The notes beneath the pieces were generated by a model. It worked only from the letters and a program-made list of their open reading frames with translations. It made no database searches and was not told the origin of the DNA. This document shows positions 6,916 to 14,167 of a DNA stretch of 32,426 nucleotides, in pieces. The position numbers and the translations under genes were made by a program. Origin of the DNA: CAYNNQ01 sp051748085 (lineage in GTDB: Bacteria > Desulfobacterota > Desulfovibrionia > Desulfovibrionales > Desulfonatronovibrionaceae). Location of the stretch: NCBI GenBank assembly GCA_051748085.1, contig JBNJHA010000025.1, positions 1-32,426 of the forward strand, given 5' to 3'. Position 1 is the stretch's first letter. Every line of letters begins with the position of its first letter.

Positions 6916-9342
6916 ATGTTTTTTCATAAGAGATTACAAAAAGAAAATATTTTAATTTTTGACGGCGGGATGGGCACTCTGTTGCAGGAACAGGGCCTTC
7001 AGCCGGGACAGAGCCCGGAGCATTTCGGATGGCGTAAACCGGATGTTATCCGTTTCGTGCATGAACAATACCGGAAAAGCGGGGCTCATGTCCTTACAAC
7101 CAATACTTTTGGCGCTTCCAAGTATAAACTTGGAAATATTCCGGTAGAGGAATTTAATGCCTTAATGGCCGAGCAAGCCAGGAAGGCGGCCGGAGATGAG
7201 TTATTGGTGGCCGGAAGTGTGGGGCCTTCCGGGGAAATGATCCGTCCTCTGGGAGAAGCTTCTTTTTCTGACCTGGTAAGCGCTTTCAAAGCACAGATAA
7301 CCGGTCTGGCGCGTGGAGGAGCTGATTTTATCCTGGGCGAAACCCATTTTGATCTGGCCGAAGCCAGAGCGGTTGTGGTTGCCGCGCGTGAGGCCTGCTC
7401 CCTTCCGGTGGGCATTTCCATGACTTTTGAAAGCGAAGTAAGTCTGACCGGGACCAATCCCCGGATATTTGCCATGACCATGCAGAATATGGGCGTTGAT
7501 TTATTGGTCAGCAACTGCAGCACCGGGCCGGAGGGTTTTGTCCCTGTCCTGCGTCAAATGACGGCGGTAAGCGATATCCCCGTATTAATAATGCCCAATG
7601 CCGGTTTACCGGAACTGGAAAACGGCCGCACAGTCTTTAAGCTCGGTCCGGAGGAGTTCGCGCAAAAATGCGCCATGTTTCCGGAATTGGGCGCAAAATG
7701 CGTGGGTGGCTGTTGCGGCACTACTCCCGCGCATATCAATGCCCTGCGCCGGAAAATGGAATCTGTTACTTACCTCAAGCCCAACCCGCTTTCGAGGCCG
7801 CAACTGTGTGTTACTTCGCGGACCGGGTCTGCGGAATTCGGTCCGGACTGTAAACCAGTTCTGATCGGAGAAAGGATAAATCCAACCGGTAAGAAGGAAC
7901 TTTCGGCGCAGCTCCAGAAAGGGAAGATCACTGGCGCACTGGAGTTGGGAAAATCCCAGCTGGATGCCGGGGCTTTTGTTTTGGATGTCAATGTTGGCGC
8001 GCCCATGGTTGAAGAAGAATCCATTCTTCCTCTTTTGGTCCGCGAGCTTTCTTCCAGATTTGATTGCCCTTTATGTCTGGACAGCGGCAATTTGAAGGCC
8101 GTTTGTCGCGGCTTAAATGAATTTTCGGGATCAATTCTGGTCAATTCCATAAGCGGAGAAGCCGATAAACTGGAAAAATGGGGGCCGATTTGTGCCAAGT
8201 ACGGGGCTCCGTTTATATTATTGCCGCTTGTGGGCGGCAATCTGCCGATTTCTGCCGCCGAGCGGCTGGAGATTATTGAATCCCTTTTGCGCCGCGCGGA
8301 TGACTTGAATATTCCCCGGCGGCTTATCCTGGTTGATGCCCTGGCCTTGACTGTTTCCTCCAAGCCGGAAGCCGCCCTGGCCAGTTTGGAAGTGATAAAG
8401 TGTTGTTCGCGAGATCTGGGACTGCCTACCACCATAGGCCTTTCCAATATATCATTCGGCCTGCCCGCAAGAGAGCTTATCAACGCCAATTTCCTGGCCA
8501 TGGCCCTTGGAGCCGGGCTCAGTTCATGTATCGTCAATCCTAATTCCGTTTCGATTCAGGAAGCTTTTTCCGCTTCGAATGTGCTCATGAACAAAGATTC
8601 GCAGGCTGCCATTTTTATAGATAATTACGGACAATGGTCCCGTGACTATCTTTATTCATCCGGGACGAGGCATGCTGATCCCGCGGAGCGTGAGCACTCC
8701 TTGATCACCGCCGCGGTAATAAAAGGCGAAAAGGACAATATTGAAAAGTTGCTGTGGGACGCTGTTGATTCCGGAGTTGATCCCTTTGTTTTGGTGGACA
8801 CTGAACTTGTTCCGGGGATAAATCTGGTGGGCGAAAAGTATGAACGAAAGGAGTATTTTTTGCCCCAATTGTTGCTTAGCGCGGAAACAATGCAGAAAGG
8901 ATTCGAATTTTTACGCCCCAGGTTGGAACAGTCCGGGCGCAAAAAAAAGGGCGTAGTGATTATGGCCACCGTAGAAGGCGATATACATGATATCGGCAAG
9001 AATATTGTATGCCTGATGCTTGAAAATCACGGTTTTGAGGTCATTGACCTGGGCAAGGACGTTCCGGGCGCGATTATCGTGGAGGAAGCAATAAAGAGAA
9101 AGGCGGATGTGATCGGTCTTTCGGCGTTGATGACGACGACAATGGTCCGTATGGAAGATACTGTTGAACTGGCCGGTAAGATGTGTCCGAATGTAAGTGT
9201 GCTTGTGGGCGGAGCGGTTGTCACGGAAACTTATGCCCAAAGCATTGGTGCACACGGTTATGCTAAAGACGCTGTTTCCGCGGTACGCGAGGTGTTCAGG
9301 GTCATGCAATCGACTCCAAAAAATCAGGAGAAGAAGGTTTGA
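6916..9342 (+). CDS. metH: Cobalamin-dependent methionine synthase, short form without reactivation domain
   Basis: Transfers a methyl group from methyltetrahydrofolate through cobalamin to homocysteine, making methionine in the cytoplasm. Of 808 residues, about 1-290 form the homocysteine methyltransferase barrel, with DGGMGTLLQEQG near the start and zinc ligands Cys201 (SNCSTG), Cys266 and Cys267 (GGCCGTTP). About 310-560 form the pterin-binding barrel (IGERINPTGKK). About 590-680 form the cobalamin cap. From about 685 the B12-binding Rossmann domain carries GDIHDIGKN with axial His691. The protein ends there; the C-terminal AdoMet-binding activation domain of the roughly 1,200-residue E. 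coli MetH is absent, as in Thermotoga-type enzymes. I chose ATG 6916, with AGGGA nine bases upstream, over a TTG six codons earlier. It overlaps the next gene by 4 bp. Confidence 0.93.
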   Translation: MFFHKRLQKENILIFDGGMGTLLQEQGLQPGQSPEHFGWRKPDVIRFVHEQYRKSGAHVLTTNTFGASKYKLGNIPVEEFNALMAEQARKAAGDELLVAGSVGPSGEMIRPLGEASFSDLVSAFKAQITGLARGGADFILGETHFDLAEARAVVVAAREACSLPVGISMTFESEVSLTGTNPRIFAMTMQNMGVDLLVSNCSTGPEGFVPVLRQMTAVSDIPVLIMPNAGLPELENGRTVFKLGPEEFAQKCAMFPELGAKCVGGCCGTTPAHINALRRKMESVTYLKPNPLSRPQLCVTSRTGSAEFGPDCKPVLIGERINPTGKKELSAQLQKGKITGALELGKSQLDAGAFVLDVNVGAPMVEEESILPLLVRELSSRFDCPLCLDSGNLKAVCRGLNEFSGSILVNSISGEADKLEKWGPICAKYGAPFILLPLVGGNLPISAAERLEIIESLLRRADDLNIPRRLILVDALALTVSSKPEAALASLEVIKCCSRDLGLPTTIGLSNISFGLPARELINANFLAMALGAGLSSCIVNPNSVSIQEAFSASNVLMNKDSQAAIFIDNYGQWSRDYLYSSGTRHADPAEREHSLITAAVIKGEKDNIEKLLWDAVDSGVDPFVLVDTELVPGINLVGEKYERKEYFLPQLLLSAETMQKGFEFLRPRLEQSGRKKKGVVIMATVEGDIHDIGKNIVCLMLENHGFEVIDLGKDVPGAIIVEEAIKRKADVIGLSALMTTTMVRMEDTVELAGKMCPNVSVLVGGAVVTETYAQSIGAHGYAKDAVSAVREVFRVMQSTPKNQEKKV

Positions 9343-9806
9343 GACGAATCGTTTTTGTTTTTTTTCTGGTCTGTTTTCCGTTGTACTTTTTGCCCTCGGC
9401 TGATGCCGGACAGGATATCGAAAATGTTGATTATCGCCGGCTTATTTCCGAGGTGGCCGATTATAATGGTGAGGTGGTAGTTGTCAATTTCTGGGCCACA
9501 TGGTGTCCGCCCTGCAGATTGGAGATTTCCGGACTGATTGAGTTGCGGGAGGAATATGACCGGCAAGAAGTTTTGATTGTGGGCGTTGCCATGGATCAGA
9601 AAAAAAGTGTTATTGAAGATTTTTTGGAGCAGAACAAAGTAAATTATCCGGTTTACTGGGGAGATGGAAGCGTGCAGCAATTTTTCCAAGTATCCGGATT
9701 GCCCAAAATGGTTGTCTACAATCATGAAAAGGTCAATGTTTTTTCGCATGTTGGTTTTATGGAAAAGGAAAAAATGACCAAAGTTATTAATAACTATTTG
9801 AAGTAA
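9339..9806 (+). CDS. Periplasmic TlpA/ResA-type thioredoxin
   Basis: A 155-residue exported thiol-disulfide oxidoreductase. A signal peptide (residues 1 to about 23, RR near the start, then a hydrophobic stretch ending ADA) precedes a thioredoxin fold. The active site is WCPPC (Cys56, Cys59) in NFWATWCPPC, followed by a GVAMDQ strand and the cis-Pro loop SGLPKMVVY. Proteins of this type keep apocytochrome c or other periplasmic cysteines reduced; the partner is not known here. The start is TTG 9339, which overlaps the metH stop as TTGA. GGAG at 9327-9330 lies eight bases upstream, and the frame makes a proper signal peptide. No cytochrome maturation genes are adjacent. Confidence 0.85.
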   Translation: MRRIVFVFFLVCFPLYFLPSADAGQDIENVDYRRLISEVADYNGEVVVVNFWATWCPPCRLEISGLIELREEYDRQEVLIVGVAMDQKKSVIEDFLEQNKVNYPVYWGDGSVQQFFQVSGLPKMVVYNHEKVNVFSHVGFMEKEKMTKVINNYLK

Positions 9807-9821
9807 TTGCGGAGCTTTTAA

Positions 9822-10307
9822 GTGGAAAATCCATATCTGCGTAAAGCCAAAATGCAGGATGTACGTTTTATACACAGAATTCTGCTTTACCATTCCCGTC
9901 AAAATCTTCTCTTGCCCCGTTCAAACAGCGAAATTTATAACCATTTGCGTGATTTTTTTGTTATTGTCAGCGATGATTGCGAGGGCATTCTTGGATGCGG
10001 AGCATTGAGCATAGTCTGGGAAGGACTGGCCGAGATCCGTTCCCTTGTTTTGAGTGAGGAACTTCGCAACCGCGGTTTTGGTCGGAAGCTGGTCGACGCC
10101 TGTTTGAGCGAGGCGGTTACTCTGGGTATTTTTAAGGTTTTTACGCTTACTTATCAGGATGAGTTCTTTGCCCGCCTCGGATTCACCAGGATAAACAAGG
10201 ATATTCTGCCGCAGAAAATTTGGGCTGATTGCTTGCGCTGTCCCAAGTATCCGGATTATTGCGACGAAATAGCAATGATTATGGACATGGAAAGCGGACA
10301 AAATTAA
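9822..10307 (+). CDS. GNAT acetyltransferase, single-domain N-acetylglutamate synthase type
   Basis: A 161-residue GCN5-related N-acetyltransferase. The N-terminal YLRKAKMQDVRFIHRIL and LLLPRS segments resemble the short single-domain ArgA proteins that acetylate glutamate at the first step of arginine biosynthesis. The acetyl-CoA loop is seen in LRNRGFGRKLVDACL. An unusual C-terminal CLRCPKYPDYC cluster adds three cysteines. The start is GTG 9822 with GGAG seven bases upstream, 15 bp after the thioredoxin gene. The GNAT assignment is firm; the substrate assignment rests on my recollection of the LLLPRS family and is less sure. Confidence 0.8.
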   Translation: MENPYLRKAKMQDVRFIHRILLYHSRQNLLLPRSNSEIYNHLRDFFVIVSDDCEGILGCGALSIVWEGLAEIRSLVLSEELRNRGFGRKLVDACLSEAVTLGIFKVFTLTYQDEFFARLGFTRINKDILPQKIWADCLRCPKYPDYCDEIAMIMDMESGQN

Positions 10308-10346
10308 ATATTTTGGTAACTAATTGTTAAAAAAAGAAAATTTTCA

Positions 10347-10615
10347 GGTGCCTGTTCAGCAAATTTTTTGCTTCTCATGCTTTCGGCCTGCGGTTTTCTA
10401 ATGCCCGTTGAAGGGTGATGCCTGCCCCTCCGGATTCGCTGGCCTGGAGGAGGGCAAAAAGTCGTGCGGATAATAGATATTTGTTTGGAAAATTAACTTT
10501 ATGTACAACCCGCGGTCCGGTTTTCCCCTTTTAGAGTGCAGAAGAAAACCGGGCGGCCTGTGGCAAGTTTATGCAAAAAATTCGGTGAACTTTTTTCGCG
10601 TGCTGAATAGTTACC
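10347..10615. mobile_element. Putative MITE-like element bounded by 14-base inverted ends
   Basis: GGTGCCTGTTCAGC at 10347-10360 pairs with GCTGAATAGTTACC at 10602-10615, apart from two unpaired internal positions and one G-T pair. The right arm has a second copy near 24.3 kb, which suggests a dispersed element rather than a gene-specific leader. No open reading frame of note lies inside. No target-site duplication was identified, so mobility is only inferred. Confidence 0.4.
10517..10552 (+). other. Perfect 9-bp hairpin upstream of hpt
   Basis: CCGGTTTTC (10517-10525) is the exact reverse complement of GAAAACCGG (10544-10552), with an 18-base loop. No T-run follows on the plus strand, so it is not a standard terminator. 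It could be internal structure of the surrounding element. Confidence 0.45.
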
Positions 10616-10618
10616 AAT
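10564..10618 (+). repeat. Dispersed repeat, copy A
   Basis: A block of about 55 bp that recurs at 24327-24379 in the same orientation. The first 27 bases match at 22 positions. A spacer of 12 versus 10 bases follows. The last 16 bases, ending GAATAGTTACCAAT here, match at 14. This copy ends about 40 bp before the hpt start codon. Confidence 0.6.
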
Positions 10619-10658
10619 CAAAATATATTCGGTTTACATTTATTCAGGAGTTGTTTCG

Positions 10659-11180
10659 ATGCGTTTCAAAGAAATATTAACAGCAGACCAGATAAATAAG
10701 CAGATATGTGAGATGGCCGGGGATATCTCACGCGATTTTCAAGGCCGGGAACTCATAGCCGTGTGTGTGTTAAAGGGAGCGTATGTTATCTTTGCTGATT
10801 TGATGCGCCGCCTGACTATAAGTCCGGAAATGGATTTTATCCGTTTATCCAGCTATGCGGACGGAACAAGCACATCCGGACGCATGGTATTTTCAAAGGA
10901 TATGGAGTTGTCCATAAAAGATAGAGATGTGCTTGTTGTCGAGGATATAGTAGATACGGGATATTCCATGGATTATCTGTCCAAGGTGCTTCACGCCAGG
11001 CAACCGGCATCGGTAAGCATTTGTTCCCTGATAGACAAAAGGGAGCGCCGTCAGGTAGAGGTAAAAGTCGATTATCCCGGATTTATACTGGAAAAGGGTT
11101 TTATAGTCGGTTATGGTCTTGATTATGCGGAACGCTACAGGGAACTTCCCGGCATATTCGAGATTGAATTTGACGAATGA
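10659..11180 (+). CDS. hpt: Hypoxanthine phosphoribosyltransferase
   Basis: Purine salvage enzyme converting hypoxanthine or guanine plus PRPP to the nucleotide in the cytoplasm. It has 173 residues, the usual length. Diagnostic segments are VCVLKGAYVIFADLMRRL near residue 35, the flexible-loop SSYADGTSTSG, the PRPP-binding motif VLVVEDIVDTGYS (91-103) and the C-terminal GYGLDYAERYRELP. The start ATG 10659 has CAGGAG about eight bases upstream. The gene is followed within 35 bp by the zinc-ribbon protein and then radA. The complete set of motifs makes xanthine-specific or PyrR-type alternatives unlikely. Confidence 0.93.
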   Translation: MRFKEILTADQINKQICEMAGDISRDFQGRELIAVCVLKGAYVIFADLMRRLTISPEMDFIRLSSYADGTSTSGRMVFSKDMELSIKDRDVLVVEDIVDTGYSMDYLSKVLHARQPASVSICSLIDKRERRQVEVKVDYPGFILEKGFIVGYGLDYAERYRELPGIFEIEFDE

Positions 11181-11215
11181 AAATCAAAACGTATTGAAAA
11201 TAGCGTGAGGTGCTC

Positions 11216-12052
11216 ATGATAGTTGAATGCCCCAATTGTCATACCAAGTTTAACCTGCCTGAGGAAAAAGCCCGCCCGGAAGCAAAACTTAAATGCTCAA
11301 AATGCGGAAATATTTTCGGGCTGGATACTGAAGAAGAAGGCCAGACTGGACCGCCGGTTGAAGACAAAAAACAGCTGGTTCAAGAATTTGATGAAGCTCA
11401 AAATGGTGATGCATCCGGCAGGGGCCGTAAAAAGGGCGGGGAAAAGGGCGACTTTAATCTTGATGTAGGTACAAAGGGACGAGGGAGCAGTAAAAAACTG
11501 GTGTGGACAATGTTTATTGTCTTGCTGCTTATTGCCGGGGCATTCGCCGCTTATTTTTTTGTTCCGCAATTTTCGGGATATGTGAATAAAATGATGTCCA
11601 ACGATAAACTTGAAAATTCGGTAGCCAGGAATCAGGAGTCCCGGGAAACGCAAATTGAGGATATACATCTGGAGAATGTCCGCCAGTATTTCGTGCGCAA
11701 TGACAAGATCGGTCAGGTTTTCGTCATTGAAGGCAAGGCCGTTAACCGCTTTGAGGTTCCCAAGGAGCTTATTAAGCTGAAAGCGGTTCTTTATGACGAG
11801 CAGGGCAAGGCAGTCAGCTCGAAGGAATTTTTTTGCGGTAATAATGTTTCTCTTTTCCAGTTGCAGGTCTCGTCCATGGAGGAATTGGAGTCATCCTTAA
11901 ATGCCCGGGTGGGTGTTTTGACCAACAATACCTTTCTAAAGAGCGGACAGTCCACGCCGTTCATGGTCGCTTTTTACGATCCGCCGGAAGAGGTTCAGGA
12001 GTTCGGTCTTGAAGTAATTCAGGCCAAAAATCCTCCGGAGGATAAAGATTGA
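11216..12052 (+). CDS. Zinc-ribbon, single-pass membrane protein with DUF3426-like domain
   Basis: A 278-residue protein. Residues 1-35 are an MJ0042-type zinc ribbon (CPNC near the start, CSKCGNIF about 20 residues later). A charged low-complexity linker follows, then one transmembrane helix at about residues 97-120 (LVWTMFIVLLLIAGAFAAYFF). The rest is a periplasmic beta-rich domain like DUF3426 (KIGQVFVIEGKAVNRF, LIKLKAVLYDEQGKAVSSKE). The topology puts the zinc ribbon in the cytoplasm and the beta domain outside. Its role is unknown; such proteins are common in delta-proteobacteria. I chose ATG 11216 with GAGG five bases upstream rather than a GTG two codons earlier. It is followed by radA after 4 bp. 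Confidence 0.8.
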   Translation: MIVECPNCHTKFNLPEEKARPEAKLKCSKCGNIFGLDTEEEGQTGPPVEDKKQLVQEFDEAQNGDASGRGRKKGGEKGDFNLDVGTKGRGSSKKLVWTMFIVLLLIAGAFAAYFFVPQFSGYVNKMMSNDKLENSVARNQESRETQIEDIHLENVRQYFVRNDKIGQVFVIEGKAVNRFEVPKELIKLKAVLYDEQGKAVSSKEFFCGNNVSLFQLQVSSMEELESSLNARVGVLTNNTFLKSGQSTPFMVAFYDPPEEVQEFGLEVIQAKNPPEDKD

Positions 12053-12056
12053 TTCT

Positions 12057-13397
12057 ATGAAATCCAAGGTTTTTTATCTGTGCACGCAATGCGGACAAAA
12101 GGCGCTGCAATGGCAGGGACAATGCCCGGGATGCGGCGAATGGAATACTTTGGAACGGACAGAGGAACGGGCGGTAAAATCCGGTAAGGGGCAAAATAGA
12201 AAAGATTTGCCCGAGCTCACATTTCTGGATGCCGTTGATCCTTCCAGCGCGCGCAGATTTTCTTCCGGATGGCCGGAAATTGATACCGCGATCGGGGGCG
12301 GTATCCCCAGCGGCGGTATTATTCTCCTTGCCGGTGAACCGGGAATAGGCAAGTCAACTCTTTTGCTGCAATTGATATCCCGTGTCGCTGCGCAAGGCCG
12401 CAAAACAGTATACATAAGCGCTGAAGAGACCTTGGGACAATTGCAGGCCAGAGCGCAGAGACTTGGGATTCTTGACTCCGGAGTTCAGGCCATTGCCACC
12501 AATTGCCTGGAAGATATAGGCCCCCTTTTTGCCGCACATGATTCCCCATCCCTTGTAGTTCTCGACTCGGTTCAGACGGTAAGCTCGCATGATGTGGAGT
12601 CGGCGGCCGGGACTCCTTCACAGGTGCGTTGTGTTGCCGCTGAAATGATCGCCCGGGGAAAAAGCCATGAATGTACGGTGGTCATAGTTGGGCATGTGAC
12701 CAAGGAAGGTCAGATTGCCGGACCCAAATTGCTGGAACACATGGTCGACTCCGTTTTTTATCTGGAAGGAGATAGAGAACATCTGTTTCGGGTCCTGCGG
12801 GTGGTCAAAAACCGTTATGGACCGGATGACGAAATCGTCCTTTTTCAGATGACCGGATCCGGTTTGGAAGGGGTAAAGGATCCGTCAACTTTTTTTCTGG
12901 AAGCCAGAGACCCGAGTTTAAGCGGTACAGCCGTGGTCATGGGACTGGACGGCCAGAAGCCCTTCGCTTTGGAAGTGCAGGCCCTGGCCGGACAGAGTTT
13001 TCTGGCCATGCCCAGAAGGACTGCGCTCGGATTTGACGCCAACAGGCTGCATCTTCTTTTGGCCGTTTTGGAAAAAAAGCTGCATTTGAATCTCGGCCAG
13101 TCCGACATTTACGCCAAAATAGGCGGGGGGTTGCGCATTAGCGATCCCGGATTGGACCTGGGAATGGCTGCCGCGGTTTTGTCTTCTTTTTTTGATCGTC
13201 CGCTTCCGGAAGGGGCTGCATTCTGGGGGGAAATAGATCTCAGCGGCCAGGTACGCCCGGTCCTGGGGCAGGATTTGCGTTATAAGCAGGCCCGCAGATT
13301 AGGGTATAATCCCGTTTTCTGTTCGGCCAGGAAGGATGGTGATGGAGTCTGCAGCGTGGACAACGTGATGCGCCTGCAGGAGGTCCTTTTTGGGTGA
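12057..13397 (+). CDS. radA: DNA repair protein RadA (Sms)
   Basis: A 446-residue RecA-like ATPase that promotes branch migration during recombinational repair. In order: an N-terminal C4 zinc finger (Cys9, Cys12, Cys23, Cys26 in LCTQCGQ and CPGCGEW), Walker A GEPGIGKST at about 93-101, Walker B VVLDSVQTV, the RadA-specific KNRYG motif, and a C-terminal Lon-protease-like domain (LALGFDANRLHLLLAVLEKK region, ending in GEIDLSGQVRPV). Length and motifs are canonical. The ATG 12057 lies just after the preceding stop. Its stop codon TGA at 13395-13397 overlaps the start of the M15 peptidase gene, so the two are probably translated together. Confidence 0.96.
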   Translation: MKSKVFYLCTQCGQKALQWQGQCPGCGEWNTLERTEERAVKSGKGQNRKDLPELTFLDAVDPSSARRFSSGWPEIDTAIGGGIPSGGIILLAGEPGIGKSTLLLQLISRVAAQGRKTVYISAEETLGQLQARAQRLGILDSGVQAIATNCLEDIGPLFAAHDSPSLVVLDSVQTVSSHDVESAAGTPSQVRCVAAEMIARGKSHECTVVIVGHVTKEGQIAGPKLLEHMVDSVFYLEGDREHLFRVLRVVKNRYGPDDEIVLFQMTGSGLEGVKDPSTFFLEARDPSLSGTAVVMGLDGQKPFALEVQALAGQSFLAMPRRTALGFDANRLHLLLAVLEKKLHLNLGQSDIYAKIGGGLRISDPGLDLGMAAAVLSSFFDRPLPEGAAFWGEIDLSGQVRPVLGQDLRYKQARRLGYNPVFCSARKDGDGVCSVDNVMRLQEVLFG

Positions 13398-14086
13398 TGC
13401 TGAATCGCAATATATCTTATTTACCTATCATTATTTTGCTCATCCTGTTTTCGGCCGCTTTGCTTGGCGGCTGCGCCCGGCACGAAGATAATGCTTTGAT
13501 TGCGCCGCATCAGGCGGTTTACGGAAATCAGCCGCCGGATGTGAGCCCCGAAGTTCAAGAACAGCTTGTGGCCGTGCGTGTAAACTATTTTGACGAGCGC
13601 GGCGTGTTTCGTACCGGTCAAATTGTGGTCCACAAGGAACTTGCGGGCGACGTTAAACGTGTTTTTGAACTTATTCATGACACCAAATTTCCGGTTGCAA
13701 GCGTGTTGCCCATAGCTCATCCGGAAATTCAGAAAAAGGGATTGTACGGAATAAGTCCGGATACGAAGAATTCTTCCGGATATGTCTGGCGTTCCGGTGT
13801 GGAATTGGGCAAATTGTCCATGCACGCCCTGGGAATGGCCGTGGACATAAATCCGCATTTGAATCCCTATATCAAGGGCGGTATTGTCCTTCCTCCGGGC
13901 GCTTCATATCGAAAAGATATTCCAGGGACCTTCATTTCGGATTGTCCGATCGTCCTGTTGTTCAAAAATCTGGGCTGGACATGGGGCGGTGACTGGCAGG
14001 AAAAGGGCAAGGTCGATTACATGCATTTTGAAAAGATCCCGCCCGGCTGGGAAAAATGGGTTGCAGAATTAAGAGGGGGAGAATGA
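13394..14086 (+). CDS. M15-family (VanY/DacB-like) peptidase lipoprotein
   Basis: A 230-residue predicted lipoprotein acting on peptidoglycan peptides at the envelope. The signal peptide ends in LLGGC with Cys27. The zinc site of M15 carboxypeptidases is visible as His144 and Asp151 in MHALGMAVDINP and His211 in VDYMHFE, with Asp208 in the place of the general base. A D-Ala-D-Ala or L-Ala-D-Glu cleaving role is the family expectation; the precise bond is not known. The gene begins at GTG 13394 or at ATG 13397, both overlapping the radA stop. AGGAGG at 13378-13383 favours the GTG by spacing. No partner cell-wall genes are adjacent. Confidence 0.85.
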   Translation: MMLNRNISYLPIIILLILFSAALLGGCARHEDNALIAPHQAVYGNQPPDVSPEVQEQLVAVRVNYFDERGVFRTGQIVVHKELAGDVKRVFELIHDTKFPVASVLPIAHPEIQKKGLYGISPDTKNSSGYVWRSGVELGKLSMHALGMAVDINPHLNPYIKGGIVLPPGASYRKDIPGTFISDCPIVLLFKNLGWTWGGDWQEKGKVDYMHFEKIPPGWEKWVAELRGGE

Positions 14087-14104
14087 TATTGCGGATTTTA
14101 AATG

Positions 14105-14142
14105 ATGCACCTGCAGAAATATGGCTCTGCGATGAAGTGCAT
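14105..14142. terminator. Two-tier hairpin between convergent genes
   Basis: ATGCAC (14105-14110) pairs with GTGCAT (14137-14142). Inside it GCAGA (14113-14117) pairs with TCTGC (14126-14130). It lies between the 3' ends of the M15 peptidase and GNAT genes, as a shared terminator would. No clean T-run follows on either strand. Confidence 0.35.
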
Positions 14143-14167
14143 GGATTGCTTTATTCTCCTAATTTTT

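Larger units (their letters stand above)
10308..10658. other. Intergenic region before hpt with nested inverted repeats
   Basis: No gene is seen in these 351 bp. The stretch holds an inverted-repeat-bounded element (10347-10615), an internal hairpin (10517-10552) and a sequence block that recurs near 24.3 kb. A further perfect 8-base match, GGTAACTA at 10315-10322 against TAGTTACC at 10608-10615, extends the symmetry outward. Confidence 0.6.

Noticed and set aside
7770..8537. A 255-residue minus-strand open frame inside metH
   Set aside because: Its composition is Ser/Arg-rich without motifs, and it lies wholly opposite the conserved pterin-binding domain.
10561..10576. Sigma-54-like promoter (TGGC...TGCA) upstream of hpt
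   Set aside because: GG and GC are separated by nine bases instead of the required ten, and the site lies in the dispersed repeat.
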